Below are positions 24,874 through 34,141 of a stretch of DNA of 64,000 nt, one piece after another; the stretch's first letter is position 1, and every line of letters starts with the position of its first letter. A model generated the notes under the pieces. It was not told where the DNA came from. It did not search any database and saw only the letters and a list, made by a program, of their open reading frames with translations. The DNA comes from Pseudomonadales bacterium (GTDB lineage Bacteria > Pseudomonadota > Gammaproteobacteria > Pseudomonadales > Azotimanducaceae), in assembly GCA_012103505.1 (NCBI GenBank), contig WLWP01000001.1, forward strand, positions 1,116,001-1,180,000, written 5' to 3'. Position numbers and translations under genes: made by a program.

Positions 24874-27069
24874 GTGACGCAAGGCAACGTAGTCAGTATG
24901 CAGAGTGCAAAACGGAAGGAACCTATACTTCCGCCTGTCTACCAATCAGTCAGAAATCTCGCCCAACGGCACATCGAAAAGCTAATCAGCGGGTTGTTTG
25001 ATAACACTGACGACGCGCTCTTCGAACTCGCGGATAAATCTCAATCTGATCATCAGCAAGAAATGTATTTTGATTCGATGCGCCACATCCGATTGCATCG
25101 CAAGACGATCGAAGAGAATTTTCTAACTGAGTTTGCCACGAATTTCGAGCGGTTACTTACCCCGGCCGATTCAGCAGACGTGGCTAGCGACGACTACGCA
25201 TTAGTCAATCAGGACGAACTGGAAATGAGCGTTGCGGTCTCTGGCATTGCGTCGAAGGTCACGAGCATCTATAGCTTAGCGATCATGCAGCTCACAAAAC
25301 GATTTGGTTCGGTGATCGCGCCGGTTGAAGTAACGGAACTCTTGAATCCACTCGGTCCTCATGCCCTTTCTTCGGCTTTCGCTACTGCGATGAGTGGCGT
25401 TGAGGTTCAAATCAAGATTCGCATTATCCTCATGAAACTATTCGAACGTTTTGTGATGGAGAGAATGGGCCCCGTTTACGAAGATGTGAACGCCAAATTT
25501 ATCCAAGCAGGTGTCCTACCTGACCTTAAAAATACGGCTTTTAAGAATCGGTCTGGTATCGAATCACCTCGATCGAACGGCCAGTCGAGATCTGAGGCAA
25601 ACGGTCAGTCGGTCCGGCAGGATGGCAATCAGAGCACTGGGAGTTTCGGTTTTCAAACTATTCAATCGTTGTTGGCAGGTACGCGAACGAGCGACAACTC
25701 TGGCATTCCTGGTCAGGGCACTGGCTCCGGTGCCTTGGGTAGTCCTGGTCAGCCGTTTATCACCATCCCATCGGACGATCTTCTGTCAGCCTTGTCTACG
25801 TTGCAGCAAGCAGTCAGCTTTGAAGGTGTCGACCCTGACCAAGCGCCATCACCCGCTGATGTGCGTGGGCTGTTGCTGACAAAAGCTGGGGAAGGCAAAG
25901 GTCTCGGACAGGCAGATGACGATACAGTCAATTTTGTCGGGATGTTGTTCGATTACATATTGAACGATCGTAACCTAGCAATTCCGATGAAAGCGCTCAT
26001 TGGACGCCTGCAAATTCCGCTAGTGAAACTAGCTCTGCTTGATAAGAGCTTCTTTTCTAACAGTGCACACCCCGCTCGTCTCCTTCTAAACGAACTCTCA
26101 AGCGCAGGTATTGGCTGGAGTTCGAGCAAAGAACTCAAACGAGATGCTCTCTATGAAAAAATTGAACACGTCGTGGCAAAAGTGCTCGGAGCATTCGCAG
26201 ACGACCCCAGTTTGTTCAACGATCTCCTGCATGAACTCCGGGCCTTTGTAGGTCAGGACACTCGGCGAAACGTACTGGTCGAGCAACGCGTTAAAGATAC
26301 CGAACTCGGTAAAGCAAAAACCCGGGAAGCCAAACGTGCAGTGCAAATGCTGATCAACCAAAAGGCATGTGGCCTCCGTTTACCTGCAGAACTAGGTAAA
26401 TTCTTGAGTGATGTGTGGAGTCGAGTCCTGACGCTACAGTGGGTAAAGTTTGGTGAAGACTCCCGCGAGTGGCAGCAAGGTGTCCACTCCTTGGACACGC
26501 TGCTATGGTCACTTCAACCACTGTCTGATCCCATCGATATTGATCAGCGAGATGAGCTGAAAATAGATCTTATTGGTGCGTTGCAGGCAGGCACAGGTGA
26601 ACTTGGCACGCAAGAAGATGACACGGATGCGTTCTTTGAATGGCTCTCTAGCCACTTAGAGGAGCTATCCAACAGCGATCGTGCATTCGTTGAGGAAGAT
26701 GTGCGACCTGAACCATCGACACCAACAGCGGAACTAGAAGAAATCGTCCTCACACAGTCCCTTCTTAAAGAGGTCCACTTAACGGATGCGGACGAAGCTA
26801 GCCTGAAGCTCTTTACTGAAGGCACCTGGGTAGAAATTCAAGCGCCAGAGAACACTCTGCGCTGCAAGCTTGCAACGGTTACTCAGCCGGACAGAAATTT
26901 TATCTTTGTGAATCGTCGAGGAATGAAAATTCTTGAAAAAAGCGTCCAAGAAATGTTGGAGCTTGTCGGTTCTGAGGAAATTCGGCTAATCGACGAGTCA
27001 CAAGTGTTTGATCGCGCCCTTCAGTCCGTCATTGGCAATTTGCGCAAGCTGCACAGACAGGCATCCTAA
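24874..27069 (+). CDS. DUF1631 family protein
   Basis: A 731-aa soluble protein starting at GTG 24874 with AAGG seven bases upstream. It has an alpha-helical N-terminal half, a Gly/Ser/Asn-rich linker (about residues 225-290: SNGQSRSEANGQS, GIPGQGTGSGALG), a second helical region and a C-terminal beta domain (WVEIQAPENTLRCKLA, RNFIFVNRRGMKILE). That C-terminal module resembles a PilZ-like barrel. DUF1631 has no established activity; association with c-di-GMP signalling is a reasonable inference given the upstream PilZ gene. The stop codon is one base from the stop of convergent ribE. Confidence 0.78.
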   Translation: MTQGNVVSMQSAKRKEPILPPVYQSVRNLAQRHIEKLISGLFDNTDDALFELADKSQSDHQQEMYFDSMRHIRLHRKTIEENFLTEFATNFERLLTPADSADVASDDYALVNQDELEMSVAVSGIASKVTSIYSLAIMQLTKRFGSVIAPVEVTELLNPLGPHALSSAFATAMSGVEVQIKIRIILMKLFERFVMERMGPVYEDVNAKFIQAGVLPDLKNTAFKNRSGIESPRSNGQSRSEANGQSVRQDGNQSTGSFGFQTIQSLLAGTRTSDNSGIPGQGTGSGALGSPGQPFITIPSDDLLSALSTLQQAVSFEGVDPDQAPSPADVRGLLLTKAGEGKGLGQADDDTVNFVGMLFDYILNDRNLAIPMKALIGRLQIPLVKLALLDKSFFSNSAHPARLLLNELSSAGIGWSSSKELKRDALYEKIEHVVAKVLGAFADDPSLFNDLLHELRAFVGQDTRRNVLVEQRVKDTELGKAKTREAKRAVQMLINQKACGLRLPAELGKFLSDVWSRVLTLQWVKFGEDSREWQQGVHSLDTLLWSLQPLSDPIDIDQRDELKIDLIGALQAGTGELGTQEDDTDAFFEWLSSHLEELSNSDRAFVEEDVRPEPSTPTAELEEIVLTQSLLKEVHLTDADEASLKLFTEGTWVEIQAPENTLRCKLATVTQPDRNFIFVNRRGMKILEKSVQEMLELVGSEEIRLIDESQVFDRALQSVIGNLRKLHRQAS

Positions 27070-27070
27070 T

Positions 27071-27721
27071 TTAGGAACCTCTTACGGCTAGTTCTTGAGT
27101 TTCAGACGCCAGATCACGTTCTGCGAGAACACGCTCAACTGTCTCGACCGTAGTCACTGTTTGCCCATCAACTTCTATATTTACCAAGTCACCTACTTCA
27201 AGTTGACCGAGTGTTGTCCGCGATAAGGTTTCTGGAATGAGACTAACTTCGAACCAATTCTCGGCTCGATGCAATGATGAAACGGTGATACTCGCACCAT
27301 CGAGGCCGATAAACCCCTTATGAAAAACGTACTTAAGCCATCGCGGTTCAAGCTCGAATCTAAGAACGTGATCGTGGCCTTTGACGGTACGATTCGTTAG
27401 CGGTGCTGTCGATGTCACATGCCCAGAAATGATGTGTCCACCAATTTCGTCGCCTACATGATAGGAGCGTTCAACATTCACGAGATCGCCGATGGATAAC
27501 CCATCAAGATTAGTCGTTCTCAAGGATTCGGTGATTACGTCGAAATAAGCGCGGCCCTGATCAACACGCGTGACAGTTAGACATGTGCCATTAACTGCGA
27601 CAGAAGCGCCTAATTGCAAGGCTTCGGTCATCGCACCCATGTCTAACACAAGCCGGATCAGATCGCCTTCATCGACAATCTCTTGGACGGAGACTAGATC
27701 TTGAACAATGCCTGTGAACAT
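27071..27721 (-). CDS. ribE: Riboflavin synthase alpha chain
   Basis: This 216-aa trimeric enzyme dismutates 6,7-dimethyl-8-ribityllumazine to riboflavin. Two homologous lumazine-binding halves are visible: MFTGIVQ, VAVNGTCLTV and FDVITESLRTTNL, then HIISGHV, GLDGASITV and FEVSLIPETLSRTTLG. The start Met is the universally conserved MFTGI. The only upstream space is about 50 bases after a terminator, so it has its own short promoter region and no room for an FMN riboswitch. Other rib genes are absent from this window. Confidence 0.96.
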   Translation of the reverse strand: MFTGIVQDLVSVQEIVDEGDLIRLVLDMGAMTEALQLGASVAVNGTCLTVTRVDQGRAYFDVITESLRTTNLDGLSIGDLVNVERSYHVGDEIGGHIISGHVTSTAPLTNRTVKGHDHVLRFELEPRWLKYVFHKGFIGLDGASITVSSLHRAENWFEVSLIPETLSRTTLGQLEVGDLVNIEVDGQTVTTVETVERVLAERDLASETQELAVRGS

Positions 27722-27773
27722 CGCAGCTACCTCAAAGCGAATTAGTTCAGATGATTGAATAGTACCAAAACGA

Positions 27774-27798
27774 AAAGACCGGCATATAGCCGGTCTTT
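27774..27798 (-). terminator. Intrinsic terminator of the TonB2/TPR operon
   Basis: A perfect 10-bp stem (AAAGACCGGC / GCCGGTCTTT) encloses a 5-base loop. In the minus-strand sense it is followed by TTCGTTTTGG. It starts 19 bases after the stop of the TPR gene and so closes the DUF3450-to-TPR operon before ribE. The stem's own A/T ends make it plausible in both directions. Confidence 0.8.
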
Positions 27799-27817
27799 CA
27801 ATACGTTTTACAGCCTA

Positions 27818-29134
27818 TTAGGTAGCTTCAGCAAGTCTCTGTAAGCGAATTTTCTCTCGATCGATGTAGGTGATCCACGAGGCGCAGATACGTTGATTGT
27901 TGGCATCTTCTTCCTTGCGAGATTCGTTACGACAGGAGACAAATGAGCCCCTCGCATCATTCAAGTTGTCTTGATTGAAAAGACACATACCACGTACGAC
28001 ATAAGTGCTTTGGCGCTTGGACAGACCGCCTTTGTTTAGTGCTCCGTTAGCGGCCGTTACACACTCCGAAAATTTATCAGCTTCGAGATATAGATAAGCT
28101 AGGCGTTCAAAAATTTTGCCATCATCAGCTAGCTTCGCAGCATTTTCGAAAACCGGTATCGCTTTGTCCACTTCCTGAGACAGTTGCCAGGCTTGACCAA
28201 GAGAACGCAAATTCTTCGCACTGCTCTCGACGATTTCTTCGCTGATTCCCTTTTCTAGGACGAGTGCTGCTCGATAAGGCACCTCTTCCTGCATCAACAA
28301 GCCCGCAAGGTTTGTTAAGTCTGTTTCCTTGGTTAGAAAGTCACCCGCGTATGCGGTCTGCATAGCATGTAGCTGACCTTTCTCGTTGCCTGTCGTGCCG
28401 TGAACTCCAGCAAGCTGTATCCAGTACTCTCGTTTTGGAAATTCTTGCACCAAAATCTCCAGGATTTCGAGGACTCGTGGCCAGTTCTCGTTCTCATAAT
28501 GGAGGAAATTGGCAAGTTGCCACCAGTTTTCTTTAACCTTCGTGCCGCGTTCGATGGCCATATCGATGCCCATCTCAATTTGCACAATAGCCTTATCAAA
28601 TTCCTTCATTTGATAGTAAACCTGGCCCATGAAGATCCGTGGATCTGGTCCAGGGTTATTCGCCTTGAGTATCCAGGTTTCCATGTAGTCCAAGGCGTCT
28701 TGGTAAGCCTCTTCAACAAAGCTTAGCTGCGCTAAGGTGTACAACGTAGTCGCTTCCAGACCCTCGGGTATATCTTCACCTTGGGCCACAACTAATTTGT
28801 ATTGCTCGATTGCCTTTTTGTAATCCTCTTTCAAGAACCAGGCATAACCCAACATGTTGCGAACCTGCCCGACTTCGTTACCGTTAAATCTACGGCTACG
28901 GTTGAGCATTTCTTCTAAAAGCTCAATTGATAAGTTGAAGTCCTTAGCGTCAATTGCTTCCTGAGCCTCGGCCAATCGTTTGTACACCGATTCGCTCATC
29001 GATGGTACGCGTCTAGTTTTTTGCGGCTTTTTCTTTTCTTCAGCTGCTTGTGCTTCTGTGGAAAGCGCGGGCTGTAGTGCGATCACCACTAGAGCGGCGG
29101 TACATAGGGTTAGAAATTTGCGTAACTTTTTCAT
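27818..29134 (-). CDS. Periplasmic TPR protein of the TonB2-type system
   Basis: A protein of 438 aa. ATG 29134 is chosen because TAGGAGTG precedes it and it starts a clear signal peptide (MKKLRKFLTLCTAALVV, cleavage near AQAAEE); the frame extends to 29206 but only by overlapping tonB. After a Lys-rich linker come about ten TPR-like helix pairs (for example SVYKRLAEAQEAIDAKDFNL, YAWFLKEDYKKAIEQYKL, MGQVYYQMKEFDKAI). In vibrios and relatives a TPR protein ends TonB2-type clusters and is thought to assist energy transduction. It is the last gene of the operon. Confidence 0.8.
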   Translation of the reverse strand: MKKLRKFLTLCTAALVVIALQPALSTEAQAAEEKKKPQKTRRVPSMSESVYKRLAEAQEAIDAKDFNLSIELLEEMLNRSRRFNGNEVGQVRNMLGYAWFLKEDYKKAIEQYKLVVAQGEDIPEGLEATTLYTLAQLSFVEEAYQDALDYMETWILKANNPGPDPRIFMGQVYYQMKEFDKAIVQIEMGIDMAIERGTKVKENWWQLANFLHYENENWPRVLEILEILVQEFPKREYWIQLAGVHGTTGNEKGQLHAMQTAYAGDFLTKETDLTNLAGLLMQEEVPYRAALVLEKGISEEIVESSAKNLRSLGQAWQLSQEVDKAIPVFENAAKLADDGKIFERLAYLYLEADKFSECVTAANGALNKGGLSKRQSTYVVRGMCLFNQDNLNDARGSFVSCRNESRKEEDANNQRICASWITYIDREKIRLQRLAEAT

Positions 29135-29144
29135 CTTTACACTC

Positions 29145-29747
29145 CTAGCCATCTTGTAATTCAAAGGTGATTCGATTTCGCACACCGGCGACATCGATAG
29201 CTTCACCGTTCACTACTTTGGGCTTGTATTTAAACTTGAGTGCGGCATTCATTGCTGCTCGGTCAAAAATGCCGGGCGGCTTAGATTCTATGACGACCGG
29301 ATTGATTACTGCGCCGGTACGGGTCACGACAAATTCGAGGATTACATAGCCTTCTATACCTCTAGTTTGAGCGCGACGCGGATAGACTGGGGCAACCTTA
29401 ACGATGGGAAGGTATTCACCATCGGAACTGAACCCCCCGCCACCAACGTTTAGATCCACATTGACATCAACGGCACCGACATCAACACCCGTCGATACAT
29501 CCGAAGACTCAAACTGAGGCTTAGGCATATCTGGTGGAGGTTCGTCTGGTGGCGGTGGTGGCTTAGGCTTACGTTGTTTGGTCTGAATCTCTTCATCGTC
29601 CGTTAACCGAACCATGTCGAGGAGTTTACCTTTCACACCTTCGTCGATATTGGCTTCATCATTTGAGATGACGGCCTGCATGACGAGGAACAGTAGAAAC
29701 GTAACTACCAATCCCAGTGCGACTCCGATTGCATATCTTACGATCAT
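29145..29747 (-). CDS. tonB: Energy transducer TonB
   Basis: A 200-aa TonB2-like protein. One N-terminal membrane anchor (residues 5-27) leads to a short Pro/Lys-rich spacer (KPKPPPPPDEPPPDMPKP), then a Val/Asp/Gly-rich stretch and a C-terminal TonB domain (VAPVYPRRAQTRGIEGYVIL, FDRAAMNAALKFKYKP). The spacer is much shorter than in E. coli TonB, as in TonB2 proteins. It transmits proton-motive force from the ExbB/ExbD complex to outer-membrane receptors, none of which is encoded in this window. Nine bases separate it from exbD. Confidence 0.9.
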   Translation of the reverse strand: MIVRYAIGVALGLVVTFLLFLVMQAVISNDEANIDEGVKGKLLDMVRLTDDEEIQTKQRKPKPPPPPDEPPPDMPKPQFESSDVSTGVDVGAVDVNVDLNVGGGGFSSDGEYLPIVKVAPVYPRRAQTRGIEGYVILEFVVTRTGAVINPVVIESKPPGIFDRAAMNAALKFKYKPKVVNGEAIDVAGVRNRITFELQDG

Positions 29748-29755
29748 AGGTCTAC

Positions 29756-30166
29756 CTAATTTTTCTCGGTGGAGATTGCTACTTCGCGTAATCCTGCAGC
29801 TCTTGCTGCGTTTAATACTGCCATCAATTTTTCGTTAGTCGATTGTTTATCCGCTTGGATAACCAAACCACCCTTTGGATTTTCTGCGTGCAGCTTCTCG
29901 ATGTGCGCTCGAACTGTAGCGGGATCGACACGTTTTTTGTCAATCCAGATTTCGCCGTTCGGGCTAACGGCGATGAGCATTGAGACCGTTGGTTTTTGTT
30001 CAGCAGTCAGTGCATCTGGGCGTAACACCTGGATTCCGGATTGCTTGATGAACGTGGCGGTAACAATGAAAAAGATCAACATGATGAAGACCACATCCAA
30101 CATCGGCGTCAGATTGATATCTGCGTTTTCATCCGACTGCCCTCTTCTTCGCATCTTTCTACGCAT
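29756..30166 (-). CDS. exbD: ExbD-type biopolymer transport protein
   Basis: A 136-aa inner-membrane protein with a basic N-terminus (RRKMRRRG) and one membrane helix containing the proton-path Asp (NLTPMLDVVFIMLIFFIV). A periplasmic domain rich in LRPD and VVIQADKQS-type strands follows. It forms the ion channel with the ExbB genes directly upstream, inside the DUF3450-ExbB-ExbB-ExbD-TonB-TPR operon. A second, unrelated exbB/exbD pair is present at 60520-61579. Confidence 0.93.
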   Translation of the reverse strand: MRRKMRRRGQSDENADINLTPMLDVVFIMLIFFIVTATFIKQSGIQVLRPDALTAEQKPTVSMLIAVSPNGEIWIDKKRVDPATVRAHIEKLHAENPKGGLVIQADKQSTNEKLMAVLNAARAAGLREVAISTEKN

Positions 30167-30185
30167 TGCGTACTCCTATGCTCGA

Positions 30186-30704
30186 TCAGTGATCGAGAGT
30201 GAGGTGGTCTTCGAACAACTCTATCTCGAAGTCGACTTTGCCCCTCAAGTAGGTGCTGCCTACGAGACCTGAGAGTGCTGCAATCATGCCTGACATCGTT
30301 GGGATAGTCGCCATAGAAACTCCTGCCGCCATGGACCGAGCGTTGCCGCCCTGTGTGGCCATCGCATCAAAGACTGTAATCATCCCGGTAACCGTTCCAA
30401 GCAAACCGAACAACGGACATAACGCAACACAAGTCAGTATGATTGGAAGCGATCCCGTAATGCTGTCGGCAGCCTCCGAGATCAAACCCTCTCGCACTTG
30501 GTGTGCAGTCCATGATGTACGTTCCTCGCGGCCTTCCCATTTTTCTGTCGCACGTCGAACTAGGTCTTTGTGCTCAGTTTGAAAAAACCATATTCGTTCG
30601 AATATCAGCGTCCACATCAGAAATGTGATCATGGCGATGAGCCAAAGCACATCGCCTCCCATTTCCATGAAGCGGGTTATTGCTAAATAAGCGTCGCCTA
30701 ACAT
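30186..30704 (-). CDS. exbB: MotA/TolQ/ExbB proton channel family protein (short)
   Basis: A 172-aa, three-helix membrane protein. The first helix is around residues 15-35 (GGDVLWLIAMITFLMWTLIFERIW), followed by a cytoplasmic loop. A helix pair then holds the conserved PLFGLLGTVTGMITVFDAM and MSGMIAALSGLVGSTYL segments. It is the second ExbB-type gene of the cluster, 27 bases after the long one and 19 bases before exbD. Two ExbB proteins in one system is typical for TonB2/TtpC clusters. Confidence 0.9.
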   Translation of the reverse strand: MLGDAYLAITRFMEMGGDVLWLIAMITFLMWTLIFERIWFFQTEHKDLVRRATEKWEGREERTSWTAHQVREGLISEAADSITGSLPIILTCVALCPLFGLLGTVTGMITVFDAMATQGGNARSMAAGVSMATIPTMSGMIAALSGLVGSTYLRGKVDFEIELFEDHLTLDH

Positions 30705-30731
30705 ATTGGCTGCTCCTTACCGAATCAGCCT

Positions 30732-32210
30732 CTAACCTAGAGGCTGTCCGTTTTTCTCTGCGTGTTCAGCAATAATGCCAGCACTTTGCTCTTCGATAAC
30801 ATGAATGACAGACTTTGACCGTGCATTCACAAGTGCGTGCAATAGCGTTGTCGGTATAGCGACACAAAGACCAAGTACTGTGGTCATAAGTGCTTTCGAG
30901 ATACCACTTGCCATCGTTTTCGGATCACCGGCGCCAAACAGCGTAATCGCTTGGAAAGTCTCGATCATCCCAATAACCGTTCCTAACAAACCGGTTAACG
31001 GTGCCACGACTGAGATCACCTGAATGAGCGTAATGTTTCGCGTCAGTCGAGGGGTTTCCCCGAGAATCGCTTCGCCTAACTTCAACTCCAGCGTTTCGAC
31101 GTCGACGTCTTTGTTTTCGTCATAAACCTTCAACACTCGACCAAGCGGGTTGTCGTCGCTCGGAGTAGGATTCTTTCGTTGGGCATTTACCTTAACGCCG
31201 ACCATCGACAACGTGATAAGACGCTCGAGGGCGAGAAGCACACCTAGGAAACCACCGAGAATGATGATTGCGCCAACCGTGCCACCTTGACCGTCGCAAA
31301 ACGGTAAATAGCATTCGGCAACTGCGCCGATTGAACCGATTTGCTCATCAAGCGTCGCAGCTTGGATCAAAAGGGCTAGCAAAGAGCCTCGTAGCGGATC
31401 AACAGAGAATTCGATGATCTCGCCTGGTGCGCCAGCCAAAACAGCTTCTGCAGTATCAACATGCCTGCCCGCAGGTTGTCGGGCTAGCTCAATGATTGCT
31501 TGTGTGTCAGGGTCCCACTGCAAGTACTGGTTATCACCGAGAAGTGCGTATGAGCCGACCCGGACAATATCGGTGGTGACCTTTTCACCCGAAAGCTTGG
31601 TGATGGTGCCTTGAAATCGGGCGACGTTGCCAGATTCAGTCATCTCACGCTGAAGTTCGAACCAGATTTCTTCCATCTCGTCGATGGTAGCTAGCTTGCT
31701 CGCGGTGCCCATGTCTTTGGCCAACTGACCAAGCCAGTCGCCTCGATCTGGGTATTGAGAAGAGATGAGCGACGCTTCAAACAATCCACGTGTATCACCA
31801 GCGACCTGCTGTAGCACACCAAACAGTTCCCGCAAAGAGCCAAGACGTTTATCTAGCTGTTCGGTTAGGTCACCAATTCGAATTTCATTCTCTTCAAACT
31901 GTGTCTCTAGGCGATCAGAACGTCGCTCTTCGCGTGTGCGCTCTGCTTCAGCGTCGCGCAGTAGTTGCGCTTGAGCTGCTTTCTCATTCGTGAAGCGTTG
32001 TTCGCGCTCCCTATGGAGCTGAGACTCAACAACACGACGATCTTTGACGTTGCCGAGCAACTCTTCCAGAGAGTTTGCTTCGATAACTTCAAGATCAGAC
32101 GCTACGGCTGCATCTTCTGCAGCAGCTTCCTGAGCGTTGGCTAGTGGTAGCCATGCGAATAACGCAGCGACCAGAATTGATTGTGTGAATTTTCCGATAT
32201 TCATTCTCAT
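30732..32210 (-). CDS. Long ExbB-type protein with periplasmic coiled-coil domain (TtpC-like)
   Basis: A 492-aa protein with a signal peptide (residues 1-26, ending ANAQEA). A long charged coiled coil (about 45-115) and a periplasmic domain follow. Three membrane helices from about 310 include the channel motifs VVAPLTGLLGTVIGMIETF and ALMTTVLGLCVAIPTTLLH. This architecture matches TtpC of Vibrio TonB2 systems, in which an ExbB-like channel protein carries an extra periplasmic part needed for TonB2 function. Start ATG 32210 overlaps the stop of the DUF3450 gene (ATGA), so the two are translationally coupled. Confidence 0.87.
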   Translation of the reverse strand: MRMNIGKFTQSILVAALFAWLPLANAQEAAAEDAAVASDLEVIEANSLEELLGNVKDRRVVESQLHREREQRFTNEKAAQAQLLRDAEAERTREERRSDRLETQFEENEIRIGDLTEQLDKRLGSLRELFGVLQQVAGDTRGLFEASLISSQYPDRGDWLGQLAKDMGTASKLATIDEMEEIWFELQREMTESGNVARFQGTITKLSGEKVTTDIVRVGSYALLGDNQYLQWDPDTQAIIELARQPAGRHVDTAEAVLAGAPGEIIEFSVDPLRGSLLALLIQAATLDEQIGSIGAVAECYLPFCDGQGGTVGAIIILGGFLGVLLALERLITLSMVGVKVNAQRKNPTPSDDNPLGRVLKVYDENKDVDVETLELKLGEAILGETPRLTRNITLIQVISVVAPLTGLLGTVIGMIETFQAITLFGAGDPKTMASGISKALMTTVLGLCVAIPTTLLHALVNARSKSVIHVIEEQSAGIIAEHAEKNGQPLG

Positions 32211-33010
32211 TGTGCTGCCTCCGCGCCGTGGACCGGAATGCTAAACATGTCCTGAGTCGCTTGCTGCCTGGCCATGCGAATACCTTGGCGAACGGAAGCC
32301 TGGTAGTCATCGCCGATAGGCTCGTAGGCCTTACTGTTTTTGTTATACATACCTGATTCGCCACCATCGGGAGTTTGGTAAACCAAAGCAACTCGACCGA
32401 CTTTCAGGATGTCGACCTTGCGTTCCGTACCGGCGATTTCAATGGTATCGCCATAGGTTTCCATGGTGCGGCCATATTCATTTTCGATTTGGTAGGCGCG
32501 CAATACCTGAGAAAACTTCTCTGATACAGCAACGTCAGCTCGGTCCATCATTTCGCGAAGTCGTTCAATACGTTCAGAACGCTCCTTCAAGAGAAATGGC
32601 ATGTCGAGATTCACGAACTGCTCTAGACCATCGATCATGCGCAACATCAGCGGCGTAATCTGACGCTCGATAACCGTGACCTTGTCAATGGATGCACTAA
32701 GCTCGCTCATTTCACGTTCTTGGTTGCCTATCTGCTTCTCAAGCTGGCGGTTGTACACGCGCAAGCCTTCGATTTCTTTGAGCACGGTTTTGTACTCATT
32801 AAGCAACTTCCGCGTCTCCTCATTCAAAGAATCAATCTTTGTTTGAGAACGCAGGGCTGCCTGGTTCATTTGATCAGCCACCTGAAAAATATCGGTAAGA
32901 GTAGTGGCGTTTGACGATGCGCTTAAGAGTGTCATCGTCATGCCGATGACGATCGCCCCCAAGCGATGTATCGGTTGCCTACTCCGAGGCTTGTGCATGC
33001 TTTTTTTCAT
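32207..33010 (-). CDS. DUF3450 domain protein, first gene of the TonB2-type operon
   Basis: A 267-aa periplasmic protein. A cleaved signal peptide (core at residues 18-33, cleavage near SSNATT) is followed by a long coiled coil (about 45-120: SLNEETRKLLNEYKTVLKEI, GNQEREMSELSASIDKV) and an alpha/beta tail (VDILKVGRVALVYQTPDGG). DUF3450 genes regularly start ExbB-ExbB-ExbD-TonB-TPR clusters. The coiled coil may pair with that of the downstream long ExbB. Start 33010 has AGGAAGT seven bases upstream. Confidence 0.85.
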   Translation of the reverse strand: MKKSMHKPRSRQPIHRLGAIVIGMTMTLLSASSNATTLTDIFQVADQMNQAALRSQTKIDSLNEETRKLLNEYKTVLKEIEGLRVYNRQLEKQIGNQEREMSELSASIDKVTVIERQITPLMLRMIDGLEQFVNLDMPFLLKERSERIERLREMMDRADVAVSEKFSQVLRAYQIENEYGRTMETYGDTIEIAGTERKVDILKVGRVALVYQTPDGGESGMYNKNSKAYEPIGDDYQASVRQGIRMARQQATQDMFSIPVHGAEAAQ

Positions 33011-33469
33011 TACAACTTCCTACTGGAAAGATCCGTTCAAATCGATCGTTGGTTAGTTTTCATTTGCTGCCAGTTTAACGGTCAGCTTACCCACGTTCCT
33101 TTAGCCCTTTACTTAATACTTCTCAGCCTTTCGTAAAGGTTTACAACAACAAAACCATACCCGTACAGCGCAAGTGGTGGGGTAAAAAATGTCCCCCAGC
33201 TCTGTTGAACTGCTACGCGTGCGGCTTGTGTTTTATTCTTACCCTGATTGGCTACCTGTCTAGTTTTGAGAACAATTGCTCTAGCTATTGCCCCTGCCAT
33301 GACGTAGTAACGGCCTCCGGGATTCACGGGGAAAAAAGATTCGCCCGCCCCATTCCGTGTGGCGAAGGATCACGAAACGCCCATAAGAAGTCAAGCGCGC
33401 ACAACGTGAAAATCGGTTGATCCGCGCTCAATTGTGAGACCCCAAAGTCGCATCGCTAGTCAAGGATCC
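33011..33469. other. Intergenic region upstream of the TonB2-type operon
   Basis: These 459 bases separate the DUF3450 start (minus strand) from the dienelactone hydrolase stop (also minus). They must contain the promoter of the six-gene operon. I find no clear -35/-10 pair, no Fur-box-like palindrome and no believable open frame; the 72-codon minus-strand frame at 33109-33327 lacks a ribosome-binding site and any recognisable feature. Confidence 0.5.
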
Positions 33470-34141
33470 TTAATTCAGGTGCTCGCCAAACAAAGCGAGC
33501 GTTCGTTCAAGGGCAAGATCTGCGGCGGGCGCATTAAAGCTGCCTCGATGATTGCAGTTAAAACCATGGTCCGCGTCATAAACATATACCGGTGTGTCCG
33601 GTTGGGCTGAGCGAACTGATTCTACGTCACTCATCGGTATGTGTGCGTCTAACTCACCGAAATGCATGATGATCGGACAGACCGGGGATTTGTCCATCTG
33701 CCCTGCTACGCCGCCACCATAATACGAAGATGCTGCACTGACGCCTTGTAGCGTGCACGCCGATAGCCAGGTTAAAAGCCCACCGAAACAATACCCAACA
33801 ACGCCTACTTTACCGTGCTCGCCAGCCGCGTTTACCGCGGTTTGGACGTCACCGAGCGCCAGAGCGTGGTCTAGCTTCTGGAAAGCAAGCTCGATGCCTT
33901 TACCCATGTCAGCCTCTTCGTAGCCGAGTTCGATGTCTTTTTCTATGCGATCGAAAATCTTTGGTGCGATCGCGTAATAGCCCTTATTTGCGTAGCCATC
34001 AGTGACTTCCCGAATGTGGCTATTGACGCCAAATATTTCCTGGATCACCACAACTGCACCCTTGGGCGCATCTGCAGGTTCCGCGACGTAGGCTCCGAGT
34101 TGAAACCCGTCTGCGGCTTCTAGCGTGACATTTACTCCCAT
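33470..34141 (-). CDS. Dienelactone hydrolase family protein
   Basis: A 223-aa alpha/beta hydrolase. ATG 34141, with AGGAG seven bases upstream, replaces the longer frame start at 34198. The Cys nucleophile sits in GVVGYCFGG, the acid is in the HFGELDAHIP region, and the His is in YDADHGFNC, the Cys-Asp-His triad of dienelactone hydrolases. VVVIQEIFGVNSHIREVTDGYA is the conserved front section. It may act on lactones from aromatic degradation, but no other such genes are nearby and many homologues have unknown substrates. It is divergent from phoB, sharing a 193-base promoter region. Confidence 0.88.
   Translation of the reverse strand: MGVNVTLEAADGFQLGAYVAEPADAPKGAVVVIQEIFGVNSHIREVTDGYANKGYYAIAPKIFDRIEKDIELGYEEADMGKGIELAFQKLDHALALGDVQTAVNAAGEHGKVGVVGYCFGGLLTWLSACTLQGVSAASSYYGGGVAGQMDKSPVCPIIMHFGELDAHIPMSDVESVRSAQPDTPVYVYDADHGFNCNHRGSFNAPAADLALERTLALFGEHLN

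Noticed and set aside
27722..27773. FMN riboswitch upstream of ribE
   Set aside because: Only about 50 bases lie between the terminator and the start codon, too short for the aptamer.
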